A stretch of 64,000 nt of DNA from Gryllotalpicola ginsengisoli DSM 22003 (GTDB lineage: Bacteria; Actinomycetota; Actinomycetes; Actinomycetales; Microbacteriaceae), in assembly GCF_000419445.1 (NCBI RefSeq), contig NZ_AULK01000003.1:186001-250000 (forward strand), read 5' to 3'. Every line of letters starts with the position of its first letter. Positions within the stretch are counted from its first letter, which is position 1. Of the stretch, positions 1 to 8,261 are shown piece by piece. Both the position numbers and the translations under genes were made by a program. Below the pieces are notes generated by a model. It was given only the letters and a program-made list of their open reading frames with translations. It was not told where the DNA came from and searched no databases.

Positions 1-735
<735 letters not shown>

Positions 736-738
736 CCG

Positions 739-1440
739 ATGACGGACGAGAACAGCGACAAGCACGAAGAGCGCGAGGAGCCGATCGTCCGTGACCGGCG
801 GCGCATCGACCCGCAGACCGGGCAGGTGCGTCGGCCTGAGAGCGCCGACGGGGCCGAGGCGGATGCCTCGGCCCCCGAGGGGCAGGCGGCCGAGGCATCC
901 GATGCCCCTGAATCGGCGCCCGAGGCGGCGCCCGACGCGACGGCGGAAGGCGAGAGCGGCCAGGACGGCGAGGAGCTGTTCGTCGAAGACATCCTGAACG
1001 CCGCCGAGGCCGAGACCTCCGAGCCGAGCGACGAGCACCTCGCCGACCTCAAGCGCGTCACCGCCGAGTACGCGAACTACCGCCGTCGCACCGAGAGCGA
1101 GCGCGTGCTCGAGCGCGAGCGCGCGGTGCGCGACACCGTGAAGGTGCTGCTGCCCGTGCTCGACGACCTCGACCGGGCGCAGAAGCACGGCGACCTGGAG
1201 GGCGAGGGCGCGTTCCCGACCATCGCCGCGAAGCTGCGCGGCGCCGTCGAGAAGCTGGGCCTGAAGCCGTTCGGCGAGGTCGGCGAGGTGTTCGATCCGC
1301 AGAAGCACGAGGCGATCTACCAGCAGCCGACCCCCGGCGCGACCGAGACCACCGTGCTCGACGTCGTCGAGGTGGGCTACACCCTCGGCTCCACGCTCGT
1401 GCGCGTGGCCAAGGTGGTCGTGGCCACCCCGGCCGACTAG
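739..1440 (+). CDS. grpE: Nucleotide exchange factor GrpE
   Basis: A 233-residue GrpE, the dimeric exchange factor that releases ADP from DnaK. The first 90 or so residues are an acidic, Ala/Glu-rich, probably disordered extension; the conserved part starts near DLKRVTAEYANYRRRTE (coiled coil), continues through LLPVLDDLDRAQKHG and ends in the beta-wing region (HEAIYQQPTPG, VLDVVEVGYTLGSTLVRVAKV). The ATG lies three bases after the dnaK stop, so translation is coupled. The family core is complete and nothing is missing. Order dnaK-grpE-dnaJ-hspR is the standard actinobacterial heat-shock operon. Confidence 0.97.
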   Translation: MTDENSDKHEEREEPIVRDRRRIDPQTGQVRRPESADGAEADASAPEGQAAEASDAPESAPEAAPDATAEGESGQDGEELFVEDILNAAEAETSEPSDEHLADLKRVTAEYANYRRRTESERVLERERAVRDTVKVLLPVLDDLDRAQKHGDLEGEGAFPTIAAKLRGAVEKLGLKPFGEVGEVFDPQKHEAIYQQPTPGATETTVLDVVEVGYTLGSTLVRVAKVVVATPAD

Positions 1441-1522
1441 TCCCTTCCGACCCCCGCTGGTCGACCCACGCCGCAGGCGTGAATGCAGACCAGCACCCCA
1501 CCCGTTACATCCCACCGCACAC

Positions 1523-1529
1523 AAGGAGG
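1523..1529 (+). promoter_or_regulatory. Shine-Dalgarno AAGGAGG fixing a TTG start for dnaJ
   Basis: A perfect AAGGAGG lies four bases before TTG 1534. The upstream in-frame ATG at 1483 has no such site and would add 17 residues (TSTPPVTSHRTQGG) unlike any DnaJ N-terminus, so TTG 1534 is preferred. Confidence 0.8.
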
Positions 1530-1533
1530 CGCG

Positions 1534-2532
1534 TTGGCCAGTCAAGACTGGTTCGACAAGGACTTCTACAAGGTCCTCGGCGTGAGCAAGGACGTCTCTG
1601 ACGCCGACCTGAAGAAGACCTATCGCAAGCTCGCGCGGCGCTACCACCCCGACTCGAACCCGGGGGATGCCGCGGCCGAGGCGCGCTTCAAGGAGATCAG
1701 CGAGGCGTACTCGGTGCTCTCCGACCCCGAGCAGCGGCGGGAGTACGACCAGATCCGCGCGATGGGCTCGGGCGCCCGGTTCACGGCGCCCGGGTCCTCC
1801 GCGGGCGGGGCCGGCGGCTTCGAGGACGTGTTCGGCTCGATGTTCGGCGGCGGCTCCGGCAGCCGCTCGTACACCTTCCGGCAGGGCGGCGCCGACTACG
1901 ACGACCTGCTCGGCGGGCTGTTCGGCGGCGGCAGGGGCTTCGGCCAGGCTTCGGGCGGGTTCCGGGGGTTCGGCGGCCCGACCAAGGGCCAGAACATCGA
2001 GGCCACCACGACGATCGACTTCCTCTCCGCCGCCCGCGGCGAGACGGTCACTCTGCAGGGCACCGGCGGCAAGCCGATCAAGGTGCGCATCCCCGCGGGC
2101 GTGTCCGACGGGCAGAAGATCCGGCTGCGCGGCCGGGGGCACCCGAGCCCCGACGGCGGTGAGGCCGGCGACCTGATCCTGCACGTCTCGGTGCGCAAGC
2201 ATCCCGTGTTCGACCGGGACGGGCTGAACCTGCGGGTGAACGTGCCGGTCACCTTCGTCGAGGCGGCGCTCGGCGCCACCATCGAGGTGCCGACGCTCGA
2301 GGGCGACACGGTGAAGCTGCGCGTCGCGCCGGGCACCCCCTCCGGCCGGGTGCTGCGGGTGAAGGGCCGCGGCATCAAGACGCCGAAGGCGACCGGCGAC
2401 CTGCTCGCCGTCGTGCAGGTGGCGGTGCCGAGCCACATGAGCGCCGAGGCCGAGAACGCCCTGCTGCAGTTCGCCGCGAAGCTGCCCAAGGAGAACCCGC
2501 GCGAGGATCTGCTGGCGCGGGCGCGCGAGTAA
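1534..2532 (+). CDS. dnaJ: Co-chaperone DnaJ, type II (no zinc finger)
   Basis: Hsp40 partner that delivers substrates to DnaK and triggers ATP hydrolysis. From the TTG start the protein has 332 residues and opens ASQDWFDKDFYKVLGV. The J domain covers about residues 8-75 with the HPD motif at 38-40 (RYHPDSNPGD). A Gly/Phe-rich linker follows (about 80-155: MFGGGSGSR, LFGGGRGFG), then the two beta-sandwich substrate domains (TIDFLSAARGETVTL; FVEAALGATIEVPTLEG) and a short C-terminus. The four CxxCxGxG zinc motifs of type I DnaJ are absent, so this is the CbpA-like class; a zinc-finger DnaJ is probably encoded elsewhere, as is common in this phylum (family knowledge). It lies 93 bases after grpE, with hspR 13 bases downstream. 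Confidence 0.95.
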   Translation: MASQDWFDKDFYKVLGVSKDVSDADLKKTYRKLARRYHPDSNPGDAAAEARFKEISEAYSVLSDPEQRREYDQIRAMGSGARFTAPGSSAGGAGGFEDVFGSMFGGGSGSRSYTFRQGGADYDDLLGGLFGGGRGFGQASGGFRGFGGPTKGQNIEATTTIDFLSAARGETVTLQGTGGKPIKVRIPAGVSDGQKIRLRGRGHPSPDGGEAGDLILHVSVRKHPVFDRDGLNLRVNVPVTFVEAALGATIEVPTLEGDTVKLRVAPGTPSGRVLRVKGRGIKTPKATGDLLAVVQVAVPSHMSAEAENALLQFAAKLPKENPREDLLARARE

Positions 2533-2533
2533 C

Positions 2534-2539
2534 TAACCT
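2534..2539 (+). promoter_or_regulatory. -10 box TAACCT of a leaderless hspR promoter
   Basis: TAACCT (TANNNT type) overlaps the end of dnaJ and stands exactly six bases before ATG 2546. This points to an internal promoter giving a leaderless hspR transcript in addition to operon read-through. Confidence 0.55.
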
Positions 2540-2545
2540 GTGGCC

Positions 2546-2983
2546 ATGCCTTCGCCCATGGACGTCGATCAGGACACCCCGCTGTTCGCGATCGCCGCGG
2601 CCGCGGAGCTCGCCGAGTTGCACCCGCAGACCCTGCGCCAGTACGACCGGCTCGGGCTCGTGAGCCCCAAGCGCACCGCCGGCAAGTCCCGGCGCTACTC
2701 GCTGCGCGACATCGCGCAGCTGCGCGAGATCTCCCGCCTCGGCGCCGAGGGGGTCTCGCTCGAAGGCATCCGTCGCGTGCTCACCCTCGAGAACCAGGTC
2801 GCCGCGCTGCAGGAGCGCGTGCGCGAGCTCGAGTCGGCGCTCGCCGAGGAGGTGCTGAACCGGCCCGGCCGGCGCGTGTTCGCCTCGGATGCCTCGGGCG
2901 AGGTCGTGCCGCTGCGCGCCGGCACCCGCGTGCAGCGCCGCGACCAGCTCGTCGTGTGGCGGCCGTGGGGGCCGCTGCTCTGA
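2546..2983 (+). CDS. hspR: Heat-shock repressor HspR (MerR family)
   Basis: A 145-residue MerR-type repressor that binds HAIR operators and, with DnaK as co-repressor, shuts off dnaK and clpB in actinobacteria (family knowledge). The winged-helix domain is clear: PLFAIAAAAELAELHPQTLRQYDRLGLVSPKRT, then SRRYSLRDIAQLREISRL. A short coiled coil (LENQVAALQERVRELESALAEE) and a basic tail ending RRDQLVVWRPWGPLL follow. ATG 2546 is chosen because a TANNNT -10 box sits six bases upstream; GTG 2540 would add only two residues. A matching HAIR site precedes clpB in this window. The operator that should control dnaK lies upstream of the window. Confidence 0.95.
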   Translation: MPSPMDVDQDTPLFAIAAAAELAELHPQTLRQYDRLGLVSPKRTAGKSRRYSLRDIAQLREISRLGAEGVSLEGIRRVLTLENQVAALQERVRELESALAEEVLNRPGRRVFASDASGEVVPLRAGTRVQRRDQLVVWRPWGPLL

Positions 2984-3034
2984 GCCGCTGACCGCGCGGG
3001 CACCGCTGTCGGCGGCGCGTGACAGCATGGTGCG

Positions 3035-5956
3035 GTGGCCGAGGCGGACTGGAAGCGCGCGTTGCGACCGCTCGCGCGCGCCCGCGAGGCCACGGATGCG
3101 TCGGCCGAAAGCACCTCGCCGTCTGGGGCTCCCGCGCCGTCGACGCCCCTCGGGGTGCAGTTCGAGGTGCGCGAGGTGGTGCGCCGCGGCTCGGCCCGCT
3201 GGCAGCACACGAGCAACACCACCGTGGCCGCGACCGCCGAATCGATCGGGCCGCTGCGGCTGACCGTGCGCCCCGTCATGCCGGGCCGTTCCGGCGGCTG
3301 GGTCGGCGCGAACCTCGCCTGGACGGGGCTGCAGTACCAGGTGCACCAGCTCGGACTCGGCCCGGCCCAGGTGCGCTGGTTCACCGAGTTCGCCGCGCTC
3401 GCCCGCGCCTCCACCGGCAGCTTCCTCGGGCAGGACGGCGTGCGCATCGCGCTCGACGAGTTCGGCTCGGCGCTGCTGTGGCGGCTGTTCGACGAGGCGC
3501 GGGCGCTCGGCATCACCCTGGTCGCGGCCGGCCGCGACCCGGCGCTCGCCGTCGCCGACTCGGCCGAGGCGCGGCTCGAGGCGGCGGAGGCGCCCGGCGG
3601 AGGGCTGACGTTGTCGCCGGTCGTGACCATCGGCGCCGCCGAGGTGACGGGCCAGTCGCTCGGGGCGCTCGGCCGGCACGGGCTGTACGCGGTCGAGTGG
3701 CCGCCCGGCGGCGGTCCGGTGATCCGGCTGGGGCCGGCGCCGCGGCCGATCACGGCCGAGGTGCTGCGGCTGGTCGCATCCGATGCCCTCGAGATCCCGC
3801 GCGAGGGGCGCGACGAGTTCCTCGCCGACTACCTGCCCGCGCTCGCCCGCGTCGTCCCGGTCACCGGCATCGAGCCCCCGCACCCTGAGGAGCCGCCACA
3901 GGCGGCGTCCCCGTTCCCTGAGGAGCCGCCGCAGGCGGCGTCCCCGTTCCCTGAGGAGCCGCCGCAGGCGGCGTCTCGAAGGGCGGCGCCCCCGCCCGGC
4001 ACCCCGCCGCCCGACGACTCCCCCGTGCTGGCCGGCGTGCCCGGGCTCACGGTCACCGCCGTGCCCAGTGACGAGCGCGACTGGCTCGACCTCGGCTTCG
4101 TCGTCACCGTCGACGGCAAGCAGGTGCCGTTCGCGCCGCTGTTCGAGGCGCTCGCCGGCGGAAAGAAGGTACTGCGGCTCGTCGACCGCTCGGTGCTGCG
4201 CCTGAACCAGCCGGTGTTCGCGCGGTTGGCCGAGCTCATCGCCGAGGCCGAGGGGCTCACCGAGTGGCAGACGGGTGTGCGCATCCACCGCACGCAGGTC
4301 GCCCTGTGGCGCGAGGTCGAAGAGCTCGCGACCGAGTCGCAGGCGGCGCGCGAGTGGCGCGACACCGTCGCGAGGCTCACGGATGCCGCACCCGAGCCGC
4401 TTCCGGCGCCCGAGGGCCTCGACGCCGAGCTGCGCCCCTATCAGCTCGCCGGCTACTCGTGGCTCGCGTTCCTGTACGACCACGGGCTCGGCGGCATCCT
4501 CGCCGACGACATGGGGCTCGGCAAGACGCTGCAGACCCTCGCCCTGATCCAGCGGGCCGCTCGGTCTCCATTCAGCGGCTCCGCCGCTGAGTCGACCGGC
4601 GGGCCGCCCGAACCGCCCGAGCCGCCGGTCGACTCGGCCGCGCAGCGGGCGAATGGAGACCACGGCGCCCCGCGCACCCCCTGGCTCGTCGTCGCCCCCG
4701 CGTCGGTCGTCGGCAATTGGGTCGCGGAGGCGCAGCGCTTCGCGCCGGACTTGCGGGTCGCATCCGTCACCCGCACCCAGTCGCGGCAGACCACGAAACT
4801 CGCGCAGCTCGCCGCCGAGAACGACGTGATCGTGATGTCGTACAACCTGTTCCGGCTCGACTTCGACGACGTCGAAGACGTGCGCTGGGCCGGGCTCGTG
4901 CTCGACGAGGCGCAGTTCGTGAAGAACCACCGCAGCCGCGCCCACGAGTGCGCCGCCGCGCTGCCCGCCCCGTTCAAGCTCGCGATCACCGGAACGCCGC
5001 TGGAGAACAACGTGCTCGAGCTGTGGTCCATCCTCGCCATCGTGGCGCCGGGGCTGTTCCCGAGCCTGCGGCGCTTCACGGAGCAGTACGTGCGGCCCCT
5101 CTCGCACGTGCGCGACCCGAACACCGTGCCGGCGGGCATCAGCGCGGATGACGCCCGGCGCGTGGTGGAGCGGCTGCGGCGACGCATCCGCCCCTTCGTG
5201 CTGCGCCGCACCAAGGCGCTCGTCGCGCCCGAGCTGCCCGAGAAGCAGGAGCAGGTCATCCGGGTCGAGCTCGCCCCGAAGCACCGGCGGCTCTATGACC
5301 AGGTGCTGCAGCGCGAGCGGCAGAAGCTGCTCGGCCTCGCCAAGGAGGAGTTCGACCGGCAGCGGTTCATCCTGTTCCGCTCCATCACGCTGCTGCGCCT
5401 GCTCGCCCTCGATGCCTCGCTCGTCGACGACGCGTACGCCGATGTGCCGTCGGCGAAGCTCGACGCGCTCTTCGAGCAGCTCGACGACGTGATCGCCGAG
5501 GGGCACCGGGCGCTTGTGTTCAGCCAGTTCACCTCGTACCTGCACCGGGTCGAGGCGCGGCTGAACGACGCCGGCATCGCGTACGAGTACCTCGACGGGT
5601 CGACCACCGACCGGCAGAAGGTGATCGCCCGCTTCAAGGAGGGCGACGCGCCCGTGTTCCTCATCTCGCTCAAGGCGGGCGGCTTCGGCATCAACCTCAC
5701 CGAGGCCGACTACGTGTTCCTGCTCGACCCGTGGTGGAACCCGGCCAGCGAGGCGCAGGCCGTCGACCGCACCCACCGCATCGGGCAGGAGGCGAAGGTC
5801 AACGTGTACCGGCTCGTGGCCGACGGCACGATCGAGGACAAGGTGATGAAGCTGCGCGACGAGAAGGCCGAGCTGTTCGGGCGGGTGCTCGACGACGACG
5901 GAGCGTTCAGCGAGACGCTGTCGGCCGACGACATCCGCGGTCTACTGGAGCTATGA
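3035..5956 (+). CDS. SNF2/RapA-family DNA-dependent ATPase
   Basis: A 973-residue DEAD/H-box SNF2 enzyme, an ATP-driven DNA translocase of the bacterial RapA/HepA-like group; its cellular target is not known. An N-terminal SNF2-associated region precedes the motor. Motor motifs are visible: LADDMGLGKTLQ (Walker A, about residue 490), LVVAPASVVGNW, VMSYNLFR, VLDEAQFVKN (DExH, about 622), ITGTPLENN, then the helicase-C lobe with ALVFSQFTSYLHRVEARL, YEYLDGSTTDRQ, FLISLKAGGFGINLTEAD and QAVDRTHRIGQ. Two in-frame repeat insertions interrupt it: an 11-residue tandem (PEEPPQAASPF, residues about 283-317) and a 33-codon palindromic element at about 510-543, just after Walker A. Reading frame is kept in both cases. 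The start is GTG 3035. The next gene overlaps its stop (ATGA). Confidence 0.93.
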   Translation: MAEADWKRALRPLARAREATDASAESTSPSGAPAPSTPLGVQFEVREVVRRGSARWQHTSNTTVAATAESIGPLRLTVRPVMPGRSGGWVGANLAWTGLQYQVHQLGLGPAQVRWFTEFAALARASTGSFLGQDGVRIALDEFGSALLWRLFDEARALGITLVAAGRDPALAVADSAEARLEAAEAPGGGLTLSPVVTIGAAEVTGQSLGALGRHGLYAVEWPPGGGPVIRLGPAPRPITAEVLRLVASDALEIPREGRDEFLADYLPALARVVPVTGIEPPHPEEPPQAASPFPEEPPQAASPFPEEPPQAASRRAAPPPGTPPPDDSPVLAGVPGLTVTAVPSDERDWLDLGFVVTVDGKQVPFAPLFEALAGGKKVLRLVDRSVLRLNQPVFARLAELIAEAEGLTEWQTGVRIHRTQVALWREVEELATESQAAREWRDTVARLTDAAPEPLPAPEGLDAELRPYQLAGYSWLAFLYDHGLGGILADDMGLGKTLQTLALIQRAARSPFSGSAAESTGGPPEPPEPPVDSAAQRANGDHGAPRTPWLVVAPASVVGNWVAEAQRFAPDLRVASVTRTQSRQTTKLAQLAAENDVIVMSYNLFRLDFDDVEDVRWAGLVLDEAQFVKNHRSRAHECAAALPAPFKLAITGTPLENNVLELWSILAIVAPGLFPSLRRFTEQYVRPLSHVRDPNTVPAGISADDARRVVERLRRRIRPFVLRRTKALVAPELPEKQEQVIRVELAPKHRRLYDQVLQRERQKLLGLAKEEFDRQRFILFRSITLLRLLALDASLVDDAYADVPSAKLDALFEQLDDVIAEGHRALVFSQFTSYLHRVEARLNDAGIAYEYLDGSTTDRQKVIARFKEGDAPVFLISLKAGGFGINLTEADYVFLLDPWWNPASEAQAVDRTHRIGQEAKVNVYRLVADGTIEDKVMKLRDEKAELFGRVLDDDGAFSETLSADDIRGLLEL
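3883..3983 (+). repeat. 33-bp tandem repeat, dispersed family B, in frame in SNF2 gene
   Basis: Three copies of a 33-base unit (CCTGAGGAGCCGCCGCAGGC at its head) ending GCGTCTCGAAGGG, encoding PEEPPQAASPF units. Outer ends CCCTGAGGAG and TCTCGAAGG match the family-B elements at 48103-48137 and 57788-57972. Confidence 0.85.
4563..4661 (+). repeat. Palindromic element, dispersed family A, in frame in SNF2 gene
   Basis: A 99-base element bounded by GGTCTCCATTC (4563-4573) and its inverse GAATGGAGACC (4651-4661), with inner GAGTCGACC (4589-4597) and GGTCGACTC (4627-4635). Exactly 33 codons, so the helicase frame continues. The same ends occur at 6504-6680 and 49265-49374. Confidence 0.88.
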
Positions 5957-7251
5957 GCGCTCCCGCGATCGACCTCGCCCGGCTGCGCCGCCGCCCCGAC
6001 GTCGAGGCGCCCAACCTGGTGGCGGTCGACGCCGCCGACCGGCTGCTGCTCGACGAGGCGGCTCCGTTGCTCGCCGGCACCGGGCCTGGTGCCGCGCCCG
6101 GCGCCGTGGTCGTGCTGGGCGACAATTTCGGCGCACTCACGCTCGGCGCCCTGGCCGCGGGTGCCCAGCGGGTTCGCGTGCATCAGGACGCGCTCGTCGG
6201 CGAGCTGGCCCTCGCCGCGAACGCGGCCGACGTGGGCGTGGCGGGCGGGTACGTCTCCCTCGACCTCGGGGCCGAGTTGCTGACGGATGCTTCGCTCGTG
6301 CTCGCTCGGCTGCCGAAGTCCCTCGACCAGCTCGACGAATGGGCCGAGCTGATCGCGGCGCACGCGGCGCCCGGCGTCACCGTGCTGGCCGGCGGCATGG
6401 TGAAGCACATGACCCGGGCGCAGAACGACGTGCTCGCGCGCCACTTCGCCGACGTCACGGCGAGCCTCGCCCGGCAGAAGGCCCGCGTGCTGCGCGCATC
6501 CGGGGTCTCCATTCGCGCTGCGCGCGAGTCGACCGGCGGCCCCTCCCCTTCCGCTGGTCGACTCGGCGGCACGGCTGGCTCCGCTGGTCGACTCGGCGGC
6601 ACGGCTGGCTCCGCTGGTCGACTCGGCGGCACGGCCGGCTCCGCTGGTCGACTCGGCGGCGCAGCCGCCGAATGGAGACCGAGGAGCTGGCCGAAGACCG
6701 CCCGCCTCGACCCGCCCGGCATCACCGTCAGCGCGCACGGCGGCGTCTTCGCCGGCGCCTGCCTCGACATCGGCACCCGGTTCCTGCTCGAGCACCTCGA
6801 CGACGCGAAGCCCGACGCCCGCACCGCGATCGACCTCGGCTGCGGCACCGGAGTGCTCGCGGCGGCCATCGCCCTCGCCCGCCCCGGGCTGCGGGTGCTC
6901 GCGACCGATCAGTCGGCGGCGGCCGTCGCCTCGGCCCGCGAGACCATGGCGCTGAACAGTCTCGGTGACCGTGTGACCGTCGTGCGCGACGACCGCCTCT
7001 CGGCGCAGCCCGACGACAGCGCCGAGCTGATCCTGCTCAACCCGCCGTTCCACACGGGCACGACGGTGACCGCCGATGTCGGCATCCGTCTCATCGCCGA
7101 TGCGGCGCGCGTGCTCGCGCCCGGCGGCGAGTTGCGCGTCGTGTTCAACTCGCACCTGCGCTACCAGCCGACGCTGCGCCGGCTGGTCGGCCCCACGCGG
7201 CAGGTGGCCCGCAACGCCAAGTTCACGATCACGGCGTCGGTGAAGCGATGA
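5953..7251 (+). CDS. Class I SAM methyltransferase, RsmC/RlmG-like (rRNA guanine-N2)
   Basis: A 432-residue cytosolic methyltransferase with the two-domain RsmC/RlmG plan: a degenerate N-terminal domain (ending about residue 180) and a catalytic C-terminal domain with the SAM loop DLGCGTGVLAAAIALA (about 294) and the N2-guanine motif NPPFHTG (about 362). This supports a 16S or 23S rRNA guanine-N2 methylation role; the exact site cannot be told. ATG 5953 overlaps the helicase stop (ATGA). Upstream in-frame codons from 5731 lie inside the helicase and are rejected. The two domains are separated by a 59-codon family-A repeat insertion (residues about 184-243) that encodes SAGRLGGTAG four times. 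The next gene also overlaps by ATGA. Confidence 0.85.
   Translation: MSAPAIDLARLRRRPDVEAPNLVAVDAADRLLLDEAAPLLAGTGPGAAPGAVVVLGDNFGALTLGALAAGAQRVRVHQDALVGELALAANAADVGVAGGYVSLDLGAELLTDASLVLARLPKSLDQLDEWAELIAAHAAPGVTVLAGGMVKHMTRAQNDVLARHFADVTASLARQKARVLRASGVSIRAARESTGGPSPSAGRLGGTAGSAGRLGGTAGSAGRLGGTAGSAGRLGGAAAEWRPRSWPKTARLDPPGITVSAHGGVFAGACLDIGTRFLLEHLDDAKPDARTAIDLGCGTGVLAAAIALARPGLRVLATDQSAAAVASARETMALNSLGDRVTVVRDDRLSAQPDDSAELILLNPPFHTGTTVTADVGIRLIADAARVLAPGGELRVVFNSHLRYQPTLRRLVGPTRQVARNAKFTITASVKR
6504..6680 (+). repeat. Family A palindromic element with 30-bp tandem core, in frame
   Basis: Bounded by GGTCTCCATTC (6504-6514) and GAATGGAGACC (6670-6680), 177 bases (59 codons). The core holds a 30-base unit carrying GGTCGACTCGGCGGC four times, read as SAGRLGGTAG. 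It lies between the two domains of the methyltransferase. Confidence 0.9.
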
Positions 7252-7910
7252 AGGGCTACTCGGCCGAGCAGATCCGGGCGGCGGAGGCCCCGCATCTCGC
7301 CGTGGGCGAGCCGCTCATGGCGCGCGCCGCCGCCGCGGTCGCCGGCGAGGTCGAGCGGATGCTGGGAGCTCGCGTCGTCGCCCTCGTGGGCGGCGGGAAC
7401 AACGGCGGCGACGCCCTCTTCGCCGCCGCGACGCTGGCCGAGCACGGCGCCCAGGTCGAGCTGATCCGCACCTCCTCGCGGGTGCACGAGCAAGGGCTGG
7501 CTGCCGCGCTCGCCGCCGGCGCGCACCTGCTCGACGGCGACGCGGACGACCTGGCCGCGGCCGCCGCGCGGGCCGACGTGATCGTCGACGGCATCCTCGG
7601 CACGGGAACGAGCCCTGATCCGCGCCTGCGCGGTCCCGCCCGCGACCTCGTCGTGGCGATCCGCGCCCTCCCGTCGGTCGCGCGGGTGGTGGCCGTCGAC
7701 ATCCCGAGCGGCATCCACCCCGACACGGGCGCGGTGCCCGACCCGGCGGCGGTGCTGCCCGCCGACGTCACGGTGACCTTCGGCGCGGCGAAGGCCGGGC
7801 TGCTGATCGAACCCGGGCGCAGCTTCGCGGGAGCCATCCGTGTCGTCGAAATCGGCATCGAGGCCGACCTCGAACCGCTGACCCCTCTCGTCGACCTCGA
7901 CCCGGACTGA
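7248..7910 (+). CDS. nnrE: NAD(P)H-hydrate epimerase, stand-alone YjeF N-domain
   Basis: A 220-residue YjeF_N protein that interconverts R- and S-forms of hydrated NAD(P)H so that a dehydratase can repair them. Seen: KGYSAEQIRAAEAP at the N-terminus, LVGGGNNGGDALFAAATLAEHG (nucleotide loop, about residue 45-65), DVIVDGILGTG, VVAVDIPSGIHPDTG, ADVTVTFGAAKAGLL. It ends at residue 220, so the C-terminal ADP-dependent dehydratase domain found in many fused Nnr proteins is absent and must be separate or missing. ATG overlaps the methyltransferase stop (ATGA), placing helicase, methyltransferase and epimerase in one transcript. Confidence 0.93.
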   Translation: MKGYSAEQIRAAEAPHLAVGEPLMARAAAAVAGEVERMLGARVVALVGGGNNGGDALFAAATLAEHGAQVELIRTSSRVHEQGLAAALAAGAHLLDGDADDLAAAAARADVIVDGILGTGTSPDPRLRGPARDLVVAIRALPSVARVVAVDIPSGIHPDTGAVPDPAAVLPADVTVTFGAAKAGLLIEPGRSFAGAIRVVEIGIEADLEPLTPLVDLDPD

Positions 7911-7980
7911 CACGCGCACACATCAGCCGGCCGCCGACACTTACGCCTGTCAAACAGGATCGGACCGTGCAGAACGGGCC

Positions 7981-7986
7981 TACGAT
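7981..7986 (+). promoter_or_regulatory. -10 box TACGAT, leaderless start
   Basis: TACGAT is six bases before ATG 7993; no Shine-Dalgarno is present. Suggests a leaderless transcript. Confidence 0.5.
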
Positions 7987-7992
7987 GCGCCC

Positions 7993-8253
7993 ATGAACAC
8001 GGTCAGAGAGAGAATCACGCACGCCTCGGACTGGCTCGATGACAAGCTGATCCCCGTGCTGGGGCCGGCCCCGCTCGGTCCCTTCGAGCCGGGCCCCGAC
8101 GTCGACCCGGCCCCGGGCGAGTTCGACGCCCTGTGCCCGGTCTGTCACGGCGCGATGGCGCGCCACGAGCACCACGTCGACGCGTCCACCGGCCACGTCT
8201 ACCTGCGCTGCCCCGACACGGGCGTCGAATTGGAGACCGCGCGGCACGAGTGA
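7993..8253 (+). CDS. Small conserved-looking Cys/His protein, function unknown
   Basis: An 86-residue soluble protein I do not recognise by name. The N-terminus is amphipathic (MNTVRERITHASDWLDDKLIPVLG), followed by a Pro-rich acidic linker (PLGPFEPGPDVDPAPGE) and a compact metal-ribbon-like end: CPVCHGAMARHEHHVD, then YLRCPDTGVELE. Three Cys and several His could bind zinc, but the fourth classical Cys is absent, so this is only a possibility. It has its own -10 box. It stands alone between the epimerase and a convergent exporter. Confidence 0.7.
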   Translation: MNTVRERITHASDWLDDKLIPVLGPAPLGPFEPGPDVDPAPGEFDALCPVCHGAMARHEHHVDASTGHVYLRCPDTGVELETARHE

Positions 8254-8261
8254 CGCGCGCC

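Noticed and set aside
1483-1533. ATG 1483 as the dnaJ start
   Set aside because: No ribosome site before it and the extra residues do not resemble any J-domain start; TTG 1534 follows a perfect AAGGAGG.
4563-4661. Complete insertion sequence
   Set aside because: Far too short, with no transposase; at most a non-autonomous element.
2375-5776. Reverse-strand open frame of over 1100 codons opposite dnaJ, hspR and helicase
   Set aside because: It mirrors the GC-rich forward genes, is full of Arg/Gly/Asp with no recognisable domain, and the forward genes are certain.
6504-6680. Frameshifted or broken methyltransferase
   Set aside because: The insert is 59 whole codons, frame and downstream SAM motifs are intact.
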